A stretch of DNA of 64,000 nucleotides from Aureimonas altamirensis. Lineage in GTDB: Bacteria; Pseudomonadota; Alphaproteobacteria; Rhizobiales; Rhizobiaceae. The position numbers and the translations under genes were made by a program. Location of the stretch: positions 62,001-126,000 of the forward strand of contig NZ_BBWQ01000022.1 of NCBI RefSeq assembly GCF_001463885.1, given 5' to 3'. A model generated the notes under the pieces. That model was not told the DNA's origin. It saw only the letters and a list, made by a program, of their open reading frames with translations, and searched no databases. Positions 44,951 through 56,239 of this stretch are shown in pieces. Positions within the stretch are counted from its first letter, which is position 1. Each line of letters begins with the position of its first letter.

Positions 44951-45313
44951 ATGGGCCGGAAGGAAGAAGAACAGTTAGCGGCGACGCTCGCCAAGGCGAT
45001 GGCGATGATCTGCGTCCGCAACAGCATGCTGGAGGACCTGCATGCCGGCCCGGTCCCGGTCACGAAGACCGGCGACTATTCCGATGTCTTCGTCATCGAC
45101 GCCGACGGCAATCGCATTCCCTGGAGAACCGTGTCGAGGTTCGACGATGACGAGATGCGCGACCTGATGCGCCAGGTGGTCAATCGGCTCTACACGTTCC
45201 AGACCTGCTTCGCCGAGCCGCAGTTTCAGGCGTTGATCGACAAGTGGCTCGATGTTGCGCGCCACTGGGACGAGCCGGTCATCGACGAGCGCCTCGCGGG
45301 AAGGCCCAGCTAG
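44951..45313 (+). CDS. Conserved hypothetical protein behind the SRAP gene
   Basis: 120 aa from the ATG at 44951, preceded by GGAGG at 7 bp spacing. MGRKEEEQLAATLAKAMAMI, then TGDYSDVFVIDADGNRIPW and a helical C-terminus (LIDKWLDVARHWDEPVIDER). No catalytic motif recognised. 20 bp behind the SRAP gene, likely co-transcribed. Confidence 0.65.
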   Translation: MGRKEEEQLAATLAKAMAMICVRNSMLEDLHAGPVPVTKTGDYSDVFVIDADGNRIPWRTVSRFDDDEMRDLMRQVVNRLYTFQTCFAEPQFQALIDKWLDVARHWDEPVIDERLAGRPS

Positions 45314-45407
45314 CCGATCGTACGGACTGTCGGTGGGACGGCTGAGGTGATAGCCGCAGCGCGATTTCCCAAAGCGGCCCTCCGTAATCCTTGAAGCATT
45401 CGCGCGC

Positions 45408-48400
45408 TTAGGGCTCAGACCAAGACGCGTGGGAGCGACCATGCCGGCGAATGATCGCCTGAGGGCTGCCTTCATCAAAGCGAGCAGTCAGCACACTTGG
45501 AGCGGCGTCAACCATACTTTGCCCAAGCATGGCTACCACTTTGAAGTCAGGCGTAAGAACCCACACGGCATTGTCTGTTTCGTCGACCTCGACCCGATAT
45601 GGACTGGCCGGAACCGGAACGATCTGCCGCGTCGCCGGTTCGATATTTATACGCCAGTCGCGCGAGGTCCAACGCTGGCTGATGCGGTTCAGCATCTCGG
45701 CCCTGAATGCTTTCCAAATGTCGTTGGTCGCTGGCGTTGGCCAGTCTCCGGCATCTGTCATCGCGACAACTTCATTGGTTTCGAGCCAGACAACGAGACC
45801 ATCGTTATCGATGAAAATCGGATCCTGATCATTAATTGCGGCGAGGGCCGCGGCTCTTGAAGGAAGTCCGGCGCGCACAAGCATCGCCATCGTGTAGCGC
45901 GGCAGCCCGGCCTCAAGACAGGCAGCGGCTGTGCCGGCAATGATCTCGGGTTGCCAGCCAAGCGCAACCCTTCGGGTACGAAGTGCCTCCAGCGCCCAGA
46001 CGAGCCGATACGTAAATACGTCCTCGATGAAACGCATGTTGTCCGGCCCGATCTCGTGCACTGGCGTTCCGGAAACCCACGCGGCCAGGATCTCGCGCCA
46101 ATTGCCCGGCAGAGGATCGTCAGGAACAAAGGGGCGGATAGCGAGTAAGCGCTCCGCAAGCGTGGTAAGCGATGCAACGAGCACCTCGCTATCGCCGGGC
46201 AACGCTGCCTCGTCGGCTTGGTCGAGCAACACGGCGAGCTCGTCGGCCATCGCGTCGAGTGTCAATCCGGACTCAAGCCCAACACCCATCGCAAAATGAC
46301 CGCGCCTTTGATCGGCGTTCGTCTGCGACCAGATCAGCCCCGAGCGCGCCCTGAACAATTCAAGCTGGCGCTCACGCAGGTCATCGCCACGGCGGGCAAG
46401 CTGCCGCGCCCAAAGCGAACCGTTCAGCGACTCGTCGATGAGCCGCGGCAAGTCCGCATCATCAGCATCCAGCGCTTCGACAAGACCAAGGATCGCGTGA
46501 TCGAGTTTCTCTAGCAGAAGCTCGAAAGGCTCGTCGTCTTCCTCGTCGACATGGATGTTCCAGGCATCTCGGTTGTTGGCGAGATACTCAAAGGCGTCGT
46601 CTCGACTTAGCGTCCCGCTGCGCGCCAGACGATTGAGAATTTCGCTGGCGATCTGAATAAGCCCGCTCTCAAGCGTCCGGGCCCTTGATGCGTTCACAAG
46701 CTCGCGCCATGCCTGCCTGCGCCAACGCAGCGGTTCGAACATTACGTGGATCACAAGCCCTTCGAGATCGACGAAGGCGCGTCCGGCGCGCCCCGCGACG
46801 TTCGCAAATTCCTCGCCGGTGAGGGGAGTTCCCGCGCGATACAGGGTCGGCACAAGCAGGACCGCTGCGTTGAGATTAAGCCCCTGGGCGAGGGTCGGCG
46901 ATGCGATAGTCACAGTTAGAACGCCTTCGTTTAGCAGGCGTTCGACCTCGCGAAGGAAAGGGTTAGGTAAACGCGCGTGATGAATGGCCACGCCCAGTTC
47001 AAGGCAGCGGACGGCCGGATGCTCTGCACCTAGCCATTCAGCCCCAACCGATTTCGCCCTCTCTATTGCGCCTTCGTCAGCAAGAAGTGGAGCGATGAAG
47101 CCACGCCGGGCGAGGTCGACAATGCGCGTTGCGTAGCTCTCGACATGATCCCGCTGCGTACAGAATACCAATGTGCGCTTGCCCTCATCGGCAAACTGCC
47201 ATGCCGCAGCAATGGTCAACTCGGGATTGTCTCTGGGAAACGGCGTTCGACGCGGAGCGATGGGAGGCTGCTCCGTGACAAAGTTCTGGATGAAGGGTCC
47301 GTCATCATCAAGATCGAATGTCAGGCGCGCTCCCTGTCCGCCCCACGCCAGCGTTCCGAAACGCTGACGGGTCGGCCGCCAGCTTGATTTCACCGCTTCG
47401 CCCTCGGCATCGCTACGCACCCACGCCGTCAGATCTTCGAGTTGTTCGCCATCGGGCAGGATCGCCGACAGGCAGACGATACGCCGGTCGACCGCGTCCG
47501 CGCGGCGCAGAAGCCTTTGCACGAGAATTTCGTAGCGGAGCTCGCGCTCGCTCGGCCCTATCAGATGTCCCTCATCCAGAACGATCAATCCGATATCATC
47601 CAGCAATTGCGGATTGCTTCTTAGCGCGAAGTCCAGCTTTTCCGGCGTCGCAATAACGATGTCGTGCGAGCGCAGTGCGTCCTGGTCTCCCGGCATTGCG
47701 CCGCTCGCACCGTAGAGCGAGGACACCGAAAATCCGAGAGGACCGAACGTCTTGCGAAAGGACCGCTCGGTCTGCGCCGACAGTGCCCGCAGCGGCGTCA
47801 CGAGCAACACCCGCTTCTCTGCACTGAGCGACATGAGGGTGCAGATTTCCGCGACGCGGGTCTTTCCAGCACTCGTCGGCAGAGCCACCACGAGATCATC
47901 AGTCAAATCGGTTGCGCGGCGCGCCGCGCCGATCTGCGAAGGCCAGAGCTCAACCTCGGCCGTCTTGCGCGCATAAAGCGACGCAAGAAACATCTCCCGC
48001 AGCGCGGCATAACCATCCGTGCCGGCTGGCCCGATTTGAGGCAGCACATGGTGGAGGCTATTGCCCCAGAGATCGTCAATTAAATTTCGGGCTACGCGGA
48101 TGATCCACCAATGGGATACCGCACCGACATTGCTGGCCACTCTCAGAGCGCGCCGGAGTATTGATAGCGCTCCGTCGTGCATAGCGGTATCGCCGGTGAG
48201 CAACGCGAATTCGAAGAACGCGAAAGCTCTGAAGACCGCCGTAGTCAGCATGATCGACAAGATGTCGTCGATCTCCTGATCGCCGACCTCGAGAGCAGCT
48301 TGGAGAGCATCGTCGCCGTATTCAGGATTGCGCAGCCAGGATCGCGCCTCGTCACGCAGAGTCCCGAGATCACTAAGGAGTAGCCGTACGATCACGCGTT

Positions 48401-48839
48401 CTGCGGGCGCAAGATTCGCTTCTTCTTCGGCCTGAGACATCAGCGAGAACGCCATCGCTGCGTACCCCGCGAGATGGTACGAGGCCGCGCCCATCACACG
48501 CCAGAAGCCACGCTGGGAGAGTTCCGGTGACCCGTTGCGGACAAGGGCCTCGAAGGCATTGCCAGCCTTGAGAAAGCCCTCGCGCCATATTGCTGGGTCG
48601 CCCTCGCCCCGCTCCCGCAGGGCGAGCGATGCACGGAGCAAAGAGAATCCATACTCGGACAAATCGGTGTCGAGACTCACCGCGAAAGCCGGAGCACCCT
48701 CGGGAAGTTGGCCGGCCCTCCTAATGATCGCCCGCGCGTCACCCCGTGCTTGAAGCCGACCGCGTACCGTCGGCTGCGCCATCACTTCGATAAATTCCTG
48801 AAGCTCCTCAATCGTTTCCAAGGCTCTCGGCCTCTTCAT
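45408..48839 (-). CDS. hamB: HamB-type superfamily II helicase of a Hachiman defence system
   Basis: 1143 aa. A ~300-residue N-terminal helical region precedes the helicase: Walker A PTSAGKT (321-327), motif II DEGH (422-425), SAIL (458-461), and a C-terminal RecA domain with TIASPTLAQGLNLNA and NVAGRAGRAF (motif VI), all Ski2-like. The long C-terminal part is unassigned. Its start overlaps the HamA-type gene by 32 bp. In Hachiman, HamB senses aberrant DNA ends or structures and restrains HamA until phage infection. Assignment rests on the pairing with a DUF1837-like nuclease. Confidence 0.8.
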   Translation of the reverse strand: MKRPRALETIEELQEFIEVMAQPTVRGRLQARGDARAIIRRAGQLPEGAPAFAVSLDTDLSEYGFSLLRASLALRERGEGDPAIWREGFLKAGNAFEALVRNGSPELSQRGFWRVMGAASYHLAGYAAMAFSLMSQAEEEANLAPAERVIVRLLLSDLGTLRDEARSWLRNPEYGDDALQAALEVGDQEIDDILSIMLTTAVFRAFAFFEFALLTGDTAMHDGALSILRRALRVASNVGAVSHWWIIRVARNLIDDLWGNSLHHVLPQIGPAGTDGYAALREMFLASLYARKTAEVELWPSQIGAARRATDLTDDLVVALPTSAGKTRVAEICTLMSLSAEKRVLLVTPLRALSAQTERSFRKTFGPLGFSVSSLYGASGAMPGDQDALRSHDIVIATPEKLDFALRSNPQLLDDIGLIVLDEGHLIGPSERELRYEILVQRLLRRADAVDRRIVCLSAILPDGEQLEDLTAWVRSDAEGEAVKSSWRPTRQRFGTLAWGGQGARLTFDLDDDGPFIQNFVTEQPPIAPRRTPFPRDNPELTIAAAWQFADEGKRTLVFCTQRDHVESYATRIVDLARRGFIAPLLADEGAIERAKSVGAEWLGAEHPAVRCLELGVAIHHARLPNPFLREVERLLNEGVLTVTIASPTLAQGLNLNAAVLLVPTLYRAGTPLTGEEFANVAGRAGRAFVDLEGLVIHVMFEPLRWRRQAWRELVNASRARTLESGLIQIASEILNRLARSGTLSRDDAFEYLANNRDAWNIHVDEEDDEPFELLLEKLDHAILGLVEALDADDADLPRLIDESLNGSLWARQLARRGDDLRERQLELFRARSGLIWSQTNADQRRGHFAMGVGLESGLTLDAMADELAVLLDQADEAALPGDSEVLVASLTTLAERLLAIRPFVPDDPLPGNWREILAAWVSGTPVHEIGPDNMRFIEDVFTYRLVWALEALRTRRVALGWQPEIIAGTAAACLEAGLPRYTMAMLVRAGLPSRAAALAAINDQDPIFIDNDGLVVWLETNEVVAMTDAGDWPTPATNDIWKAFRAEMLNRISQRWTSRDWRINIEPATRQIVPVPASPYRVEVDETDNAVWVLTPDFKVVAMLGQSMVDAAPSVLTARFDEGSPQAIIRRHGRSHASWSEP

Positions 48840-49578
48840 AAATCCAGGCGATGAACTCCTGGTGGTCGTTTATGCGGAGGTTCACCGAGATATGGCCGTG
48901 GTCACCGCCAGCACCTGCAAGATCGGCTTCGAGGTCGGCGCGCCGGTCGTTGCCGGTTAACGTGAACAGTCCATGCGTGACATCACGCGCCCGAATCGTG
49001 CCTCTGCCGACAGCATTGCGGATTTGGCGACCTAGCGCCTCGTCTTCTTCGCTCCCCTCCAGCAACCTATCGGCTACAAACAGTAGGGAGATCGGCGTGG
49101 GACGGCCATCGTCGTCATTGAGCCGGGCACGAGCGGCGTTTATCACACCTGCGGCCATCGCCTGACCGCTCTTGGCCTCGCCCTTCAGATAGGCAAGGCG
49201 TCCATCTACCTCCTCGATGCCGAGGAAATCATCGCCGCGCAGGGCCATTTCGCGACCGTCCTTGTAGCGCAGGCGGCGAACGGGGATCCGGAATCCAGTC
49301 TGGTGCTCCACAAACTCCGTAGCCAATATCTCGCCTACTTCGCCGGACCGCGTTCTGGCGTCGGTCGGCAAGCGCTCGCGAAGAATGGCAGCAGCGCCGG
49401 GGAATCCCAGCTCGGCAATGTCGTCGGCAATGTGCCGCGGATCGTCGTAGTGAGCGCGGACACGCTCCATGAGGTCCGCCTGGACTGCGACTCTACCGCC
49501 ACCTCTCTCGCCAAGCACAAAGAGGCGCTTTGTTTCGCCGTGCTCCGCCTCCTCGATGTTCAGCCAGTCTTCAATCAT
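48808..49578 (-). CDS. hamA: HamA-type (DUF1837-like) nuclease of a Hachiman defence system
   Basis: 256 aa. PD-(D/E)xK pattern: E80 and E83 in RSGEVGEIL, D116 in RGDDFLG, and E134-A-K136 in LKGEAKSGQ. This order (GE, GxD, ExK) is that of the DUF1837 nuclease HamA. HamA degrades DNA once released by HamB, giving abortive infection. The region before the ATG is A+T-rich and shows no clear SD box. The operon order hamA-hamB and the overlap match known systems. Confidence 0.8.
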   Translation of the reverse strand: MIEDWLNIEEAEHGETKRLFVLGERGGGRVAVQADLMERVRAHYDDPRHIADDIAELGFPGAAAILRERLPTDARTRSGEVGEILATEFVEHQTGFRIPVRRLRYKDGREMALRGDDFLGIEEVDGRLAYLKGEAKSGQAMAAGVINAARARLNDDDGRPTPISLLFVADRLLEGSEEDEALGRQIRNAVGRGTIRARDVTHGLFTLTGNDRRADLEADLAGAGGDHGHISVNLRINDHQEFIAWIYEEAESLGND

Positions 49579-49807
49579 AAATATTTGTTATCAGGCCCTG
49601 ATGACTGAAGAAAGCAACCACGAACATGTAGCTTCTTACCGTAGCCATCAACTTCGGAGGTGACGCGCCGAATGGCTGATGTTCCGTGCGTGCCTCCGGA
49701 TGTTGCACCTGCGAGGTTGGAAACTGCGCGTACGCAGCAACAAGGCGCATTGTCAGCATAACTGGCATCTCACCTCGCCGCTCCACGCGCGGTTCGCATT
49801 GCCGCAC

Positions 49808-50284
49808 CTACCGGCTGCACCACCATTCATCGCCGTCAGGCCAGGAGCGAGCCAGCCCTTCTTCGATCAGGATGTCGCCGATGTCGCGACCACCGATTCT
49901 GATCGTCACGAGCGTCCGCGTGCCGGTGTTATCCCGCTCTCCATATTCGACAGTCCAGTTATGCGAGTTCAGCAGCTCGATCACCCGGTCGCTGGCTCGG
50001 TGTGCCAGCGCGACTTCGGCCTCGCCACCGCAGATGTGGGTTTGCGGTTCCGGGGTGTCATATCCCTCCATGCGCAGCTTTTCCCCGTCAATCCAGATCG
50101 TGTCACCGTCGACGAGACAATATTCGTCAGCGGTGCGCGCCTGACCGGGAACGCACTTCGCAATCTGCGGCCGAGGCTGAGCCTGGGCAGGTTCCGGCAG
50201 GCCGCCGACCGCCCAAGATAGAGCGAGGGAAAGCACGAACATCTGCCAGCGGAATGTGGACAATGGGGGGAGACGAATTTGCAT
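49808..50284 (-). CDS. Thermonuclease (SNase-like) family protein, exported, second copy
   Basis: 158 aa from the ATG at 50284 (MQIRLPPLSTFRWQMFVLSL), with a signal peptide to about residue 36 (PAQAQ). SNase core: CLVDGDTIWIDGEKLRMEGY, DTPEPQTHICGG, and VTIRIGGRDIGDILIEEGLA. It differs from the copy at 9698-10066 by a longer N-terminal region with two cysteines, so it is a separate lineage rather than a recent duplicate. Likely periplasmic; substrate unknown. Confidence 0.82.
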   Translation of the reverse strand: MQIRLPPLSTFRWQMFVLSLALSWAVGGLPEPAQAQPRPQIAKCVPGQARTADEYCLVDGDTIWIDGEKLRMEGYDTPEPQTHICGGEAEVALAHRASDRVIELLNSHNWTVEYGERDNTGTRTLVTIRIGGRDIGDILIEEGLARSWPDGDEWWCSR

Positions 50285-50350
50285 GGGCAGATCTGGTCTA
50301 CTGCAATCTGAGTGAACGGGCGGATCGCTGGGGTGAGGCCAGCCAAGCAT

Positions 50351-50860
50351 TCAACCTCCAGCCTCACCGAGCGAGGCCGCGATGTCGTTGATCGATCGGA
50401 GCAGAACCAGGGGATCATCCCTGGACGGCTCAAAGCCGCGCCGCCTCCAGAATTCGGCGGCTTCACCATCGACGGCATTGACCAACAAGGCCCGTCCGCC
50501 GATCAGCGAAGCGGCCTGAACGCAGCGCTGGAGGGCGTGCTTCACAAGACCGGTCCCGATGCCCAGCCCTGCCCAACCCGTATCGGTCGCGAGCTGGCCG
50601 AGTAGCATGCACGGGACCGGATTGGGTGGCTGCCCCGTCCGGATCGAACGCGGCAGCACCGATGGCACAACGGCGGTCGGCGCCAGGCCATAGTAACCGA
50701 CCACGCGTCCGGCCTCGTGCACGACAAGGACGGCGGTGAAGCCCTTCTGCTGATTGGAGAGGGCGCGCGTCTTCAGCCAGTGGTCAAGCGTGGGCTTGCC
50801 ACAGGAGAAATCAGACACATCGTGAGCGGCGGTAAGCGGTTCGGGGCCTGACAGTTGCAA
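50351..50860 (-). CDS. GNAT-family toxin (TacT/AtaT type)
   Basis: 169 aa. N-terminal DFSCGKPTLDHWLKTRALSN, then GYYGLAPTAV and the acetyl-CoA loop GQLATDTGWAGLGIGTGLVK, the pattern of GNAT toxins that acetylate the amino group of charged tRNAs. It follows the DUF1778 antitoxin with a 4-bp gap. Confidence 0.9.
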   Translation of the reverse strand: MQLSGPEPLTAAHDVSDFSCGKPTLDHWLKTRALSNQQKGFTAVLVVHEAGRVVGYYGLAPTAVVPSVLPRSIRTGQPPNPVPCMLLGQLATDTGWAGLGIGTGLVKHALQRCVQAASLIGGRALLVNAVDGEAAEFWRRRGFEPSRDDPLVLLRSINDIAASLGEAGG

Positions 50861-50864
50861 TGGC

Positions 50865-51164
50865 TTACCGCTTCGCCACGTAGCCGGGCTCCCACGGCGC
50901 GGGCCGTTTCAGAACTTCGACCATCTCCGGAACGGGAGCGGCCGGACGCGCCAGCACATCCATGAACTCAGCGAAGCCCTCTGGACTCATCCGGATCAGC
51001 CCCTGCTCCATGACGACCTCCTCGGCCGCGCGCACTGCGGCGTCGCGCACGAAATCGGTGCGCGAGCGGCCGCGCAGGCTCGCTGCGCGATCGATCATTG
51101 CGACATCCGCCTCGGGCAGGCGCATCGAGATCGGATATTCCTTGCGTTCGGCGGTCGTGGCCAT
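50865..51164 (-). CDS. DUF1778 antitoxin (TacA type)
   Basis: 99 aa. Ribbon-helix-helix N-terminus (PISMRLPEADVAMIDRAASL, RGRSRTDFVRDAAVRAAEE) and a toxin-binding tail ending WEPGYVAKR. AGGAGA precedes the ATG. It pairs with the GNAT toxin and should repress the promoter at 51184-51212. Confidence 0.92.
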   Translation of the reverse strand: MATTAERKEYPISMRLPEADVAMIDRAASLRGRSRTDFVRDAAVRAAEEVVMEQGLIRMSPEGFAEFMDVLARPAAPVPEMVEVLKRPAPWEPGYVAKR

Positions 51165-51183
51165 GGCGAATCTCCTTGGTCGG

Positions 51184-51212
51184 TATATAGCGCCTTGTAT
51201 CGCGAATTACAA
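51184..51212 (-). promoter_or_regulatory. Promoter and operator of the GNAT toxin-antitoxin pair
   Basis: Minus strand: -35 TTGTAA (51207-51212), 17-bp spacer, -10 TATATA (51184-51189). The inverted repeat TTGTA/TACAA (51195-51199 and 51208-51212) overlaps the -35 box and is a fitting site for the ribbon-helix-helix antitoxin. Confidence 0.72.
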
Positions 51213-51466
51213 TACGCTAGGGTTGCGTCAACAGTCAATGACCTCACGAGGAGAGGCGACGAGGCCAATGATGACCGGGTCAGCGAGGGATTCCGATAGG
51301 TTATTTTGCTACGCAAAGGCACGCCCGGCTGCGCTTGGCCACGCCATGGCACGATTGCCCGCGCCAATCGCCGCCGAATATTCGCCTTCAATTTCCGTTG
51401 CTTATGCTTCCCTCGGGGCGAATGCTGCAAGCTATGACCTTGCGAGCCCCAGGAAACCCGGCAAAG

Positions 51467-51658
51467 ATGACAGGAGGAGAGCGCGAAGCGCTGCTCGAAT
51501 CCTTGCTGCTGGACGCGCCGGAGCTGACGTTTACGCCGCGTGGCAATCCCGACCCTCGCCTTCTGCGTCTGGTCGGCATCCTGGCGAGGCAGGCGGCGCA
51601 GGAGTGCTATGCAGAGGAAGTGAAGATGTCACGGCAAAGGAGGAAGCGCTCCTCCTGA
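51467..51658 (+). CDS. Small hypothetical protein before the recombinase
   Basis: 63 aa, starting MTGGEREALLESLLLDAPEL and containing NPDPRLLRLVGILARQAAQE; basic tail. AGGAAA lies upstream. Start uncertain (ATG at 51434 is an alternative). Small genes of this type commonly precede large serine recombinases in alphaproteobacteria; it ends 19 bp before the recombinase and may be a regulator or directionality factor. Confidence 0.55.
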   Translation: MTGGEREALLESLLLDAPELTFTPRGNPDPRLLRLVGILARQAAQECYAEEVKMSRQRRKRSS

Positions 51659-51677
51659 TACGGACGGGAGCCAGGTT

Positions 51678-53363
<1,686 letters not shown>

Positions 53364-53569
53364 TCACCGATGCAAGCGCTTTTGCGCTGCGGTGATGCGG
53401 ATATAAGCGACACTTTGATGAATGAAAAGGCCGAATCGCCGTGGCGAGGCAAAAAACTTGCGGGTGCCGCGAAGAGCCCCCCGCAGCCCATGCCTGTACC
53501 CCGTCCCCCGAATTAAGACATGGAGCGGCCGCCGGCACAAGCCGGTGCCGCCAATCCTAGGTTTTCCGC

Positions 53570-55237
53570 CTAGTTTCGCAGTTCGCGGCGCAGCACCTTG
53601 CCGACATTGGTCTTCGGCAGTTCATCCCGGAACTCGACAACCTTCGGTCGCTTGTAGCCCGTCAGATTATCGCGGCAGAACGCCTTTACCGCCTCCTCGG
53701 TGACGGACGAATCGTTCGTGACCACGAAGAGCTTGACCACCTCGCCGGAATTCTCGTCCTCCATGCCGATGGCGGCCGCCTCCACAATGCCCGGCATGCG
53801 GGTGACCACGTCTTCGACCTCGTTGGGATAGACGTTGAAGCCGGACACGTTGATCATGTCCTTCTTGCGGTCGACGATTTTGGTAGCGCCCGTCTCGTCC
53901 ATGACGCCGATATCGCCCGTCAGGAAGTAACCGTCCTTGGTGAAGGACTTCTTCGTATCGTCCGGCCGGTTCCAGTAGCCCGCCGTGACCTGTGGGCCCT
54001 TGATGGCCAGTTCGCCACGCTCGCCGACCGGCAGCGGGTTGCCATCATCGTCCACGATACGGCAGTCGGTGGACGGCACCGGATAGCCGATCGTGCCGGT
54101 ATACTGCGTCTCGGTTACGATATTGCAGCAGGCCACGGGTGCCGTCTCCGACAGGCCATAGCCCTGGCAGATGGTGCAACCCGTTACCTGCTGCCACAGA
54201 TCGGCCGTCGCGCCCTGCACCGCCATGCCGCCGCCAACCGAAATGCGCAGCGAAGACCAGTCGACGCTCCTCGCATCCGGATGGCGGGCTATCGCGCCGA
54301 ACAGCGTGTTCACGGCCGGGAAGAGGTGGAAGGGCTGCGCCTTCAACTCTTTGATCACGGCAGGAATGTCGCGCGGGTTGATGATGAGGATGTTGCATCC
54401 GCCCTGCCGCATCGACAGCATCATATTCACCGTGAAGCCGAAGATATGATACAGCGGCAGCGCGCAGATCGTGTTCGTCTGCTCGCCGGCCGGCACGTTA
54501 CGCATGGCCGGCTCGTGCCACAGCTCCGACTGGATGACGTTGGAGACGAGATTGCGGTGCGACAGGATACACCCCTTGGAAACACCCGTGGTGCCGCCCG
54601 TATATTGCAGGCTGGCCATGTCGTCGGCCGCCGGGGCAACGCGCTCGAAGGTCGACGCAGCGCCGGTCCTGATCGCGTGGTTCCAGCGCTCGGCCTCGGG
54701 CAGTTCGTAAGCCGGCACCATCTTCTTGACCCGGCGCAGAACGAAATTGACGATCGTGCCCTTAAGCATGGGCAGCATATCGCCCACCGATGCGACGATC
54801 ACATGCTCCACCGGGACATCCGGCAGGCACTTCTGCAGCGTCGTCGCCATGTTTTCCAGGATGACGATGGCGCGCGCGCCGGAATCGGTCAGCTGATGCT
54901 TGAGCTCGCGCGGGGTGTAGAGCGGATTGGTATTCACCACCACCATGCCGGCGCGCAGCACGCCGGCCACCGCTACGGGATATTGCAGGACGTTCGGCAT
55001 CATCAGCGCCACGCGGTCGCCGCGCTTCAGGCCCTTCGCCTGCAGATAGGCCGCGAAATTGCGCGAGGCGACGTCCATCTCGCGGTAGGTGATCGAGCGA
55101 CCCATGAACTTGAAGACAGGGCGATCCGCGAAACGCTTGAACGAATCTTCCAGAAGATCGACCAGCGAGGCAAACGGCAGTTCGGGCACCTCGGCCGGTA
55201 CGCCCTCCGGATAGTACTGCAGCCACGGCTTGTTCAT
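53570..55237 (-). CDS. fadD: Long-chain fatty-acid--CoA ligase
   Basis: 555 aa from the ATG at 55237, GGAGG upstream. AMP-binding motif YTGGTTGVSKGCILSHRN, GYGLSETAP, TGDIGVMDETG and the C-terminal lysine motif KTNVGKVLRREL. It activates long-chain fatty acids with ATP and CoA at the inner membrane. First chromosomal gene right of the tRNA. Confidence 0.9.
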   Translation of the reverse strand: MNKPWLQYYPEGVPAEVPELPFASLVDLLEDSFKRFADRPVFKFMGRSITYREMDVASRNFAAYLQAKGLKRGDRVALMMPNVLQYPVAVAGVLRAGMVVVNTNPLYTPRELKHQLTDSGARAIVILENMATTLQKCLPDVPVEHVIVASVGDMLPMLKGTIVNFVLRRVKKMVPAYELPEAERWNHAIRTGAASTFERVAPAADDMASLQYTGGTTGVSKGCILSHRNLVSNVIQSELWHEPAMRNVPAGEQTNTICALPLYHIFGFTVNMMLSMRQGGCNILIINPRDIPAVIKELKAQPFHLFPAVNTLFGAIARHPDARSVDWSSLRISVGGGMAVQGATADLWQQVTGCTICQGYGLSETAPVACCNIVTETQYTGTIGYPVPSTDCRIVDDDGNPLPVGERGELAIKGPQVTAGYWNRPDDTKKSFTKDGYFLTGDIGVMDETGATKIVDRKKDMINVSGFNVYPNEVEDVVTRMPGIVEAAAIGMEDENSGEVVKLFVVTNDSSVTEEAVKAFCRDNLTGYKRPKVVEFRDELPKTNVGKVLRRELRN

Positions 55238-55321
55238 GAGTTTCGGCACCTCCCAGTTTCCGATACCCAATCGATACAGGCAAAAAGCGCCGTCGAAAAG
55301 GTAATTTACGTAAGCGTAAGA

Positions 55322-56239
55322 TCAGACCGTCGTGACCGGCCTGTCGCCTGCAGCCTCATCGCTGGAGGGCAATTCGGCCGCGTTCGTGCGGATCACCTCC
55401 ACATTGTCGATCAGCCGGACGTCGCCCAGCCAGGCCGCCGCGAGAATGCGCGCTGGCACGTTGCCCAACCTCTGCACGGGCGCAAGGCTGGCCTCGTCCC
55501 GCAATTCGAGATATTCCACCGCCCTGAAGCCGCCGGCCAGGACCGAACCCTGAGCCTTTGCAAGCGTAGCGGCCACATCCGCACCGGCCCCGATGGCGCC
55601 CGCCGCCGCAAACAGCGCTTCCGGTAGCGCCCTGGCGACGATGCGCTCCGGCGCCGACAGGCGCCGGTTGCGGCTGGACATGGCAAGCCCGTCTTCCTCG
55701 CGAACCGTTCCGCAGGCGACGATGCGCGTCGGAAGGTCAAGGTCCGAAACCATCCGCCGCACGACCATCAGTTGCTGGAAATCCTTCTCGCCGAAGAAGG
55801 CGCGGTCGGCCGCCGTCTGGATCAAGAGCTTGGCGACCACAGTCGCCACGCCATCGAAATGGCCGGGCCGGAACGCGCCGCATAATCCGTCGCTGACGCC
55901 GGCTACCGATACGGTCGTGGCGAAGCCCTCGGGATACATCTCGGCCCCGTCCGGCACATAGAGAACGTGCACCCCCAGCGGCGCCAGCATGGCCGCATCG
56001 GCCTCTTCCGTGCGGGGATAGGCCGCCAGATCCGCCGGGTTGTTGAACTGACGGGGATTGACGAAGAGCGTCACGACCACCCTGTCGGTCTCGGCAAGAG
56101 CCCGGCGAGCAAGGCTTAGATGCCCTTCGTGCAGAGCGCCCATCGTGGGCACTACGCCGACCGTCAGCCCGCTCTGCTTCCAGTCGTGTATCATGGCGCG
56201 CAGCGCGCGCCGGCTGCGAACGATCGCCACCCCGCCCAT
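55322..56239 (-). CDS. panC: Pantothenate synthetase
   Basis: 305 aa. ATP-site motifs [15 protein letters not shown] and [13 protein letters not shown], and the SSRNRRL element. It joins pantoate and beta-alanine. The start overlaps the panB stop (TGATG at 56237-56241). Confidence 0.95.
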   Translation of the reverse strand: MGGVAIVRSRRALRAMIHDWKQSGLTVGVVPTMGALHEGHLSLARRALAETDRVVVTLFVNPRQFNNPADLAAYPRTEEADAAMLAPLGVHVLYVPDGAEMYPEGFATTVSVAGVSDGLCGAFRPGHFDGVATVVAKLLIQTAADRAFFGEKDFQQLMVVRRMVSDLDLPTRIVACGTVREEDGLAMSSRNRRLSAPERIVARALPEALFAAAGAIGAGADVAATLAKAQGSVLAGGFRAVEYLELRDEASLAPVQRLGNVPARILAAAWLGDVRLIDNVEVIRTNAAELPSSDEAAGDRPVTTV

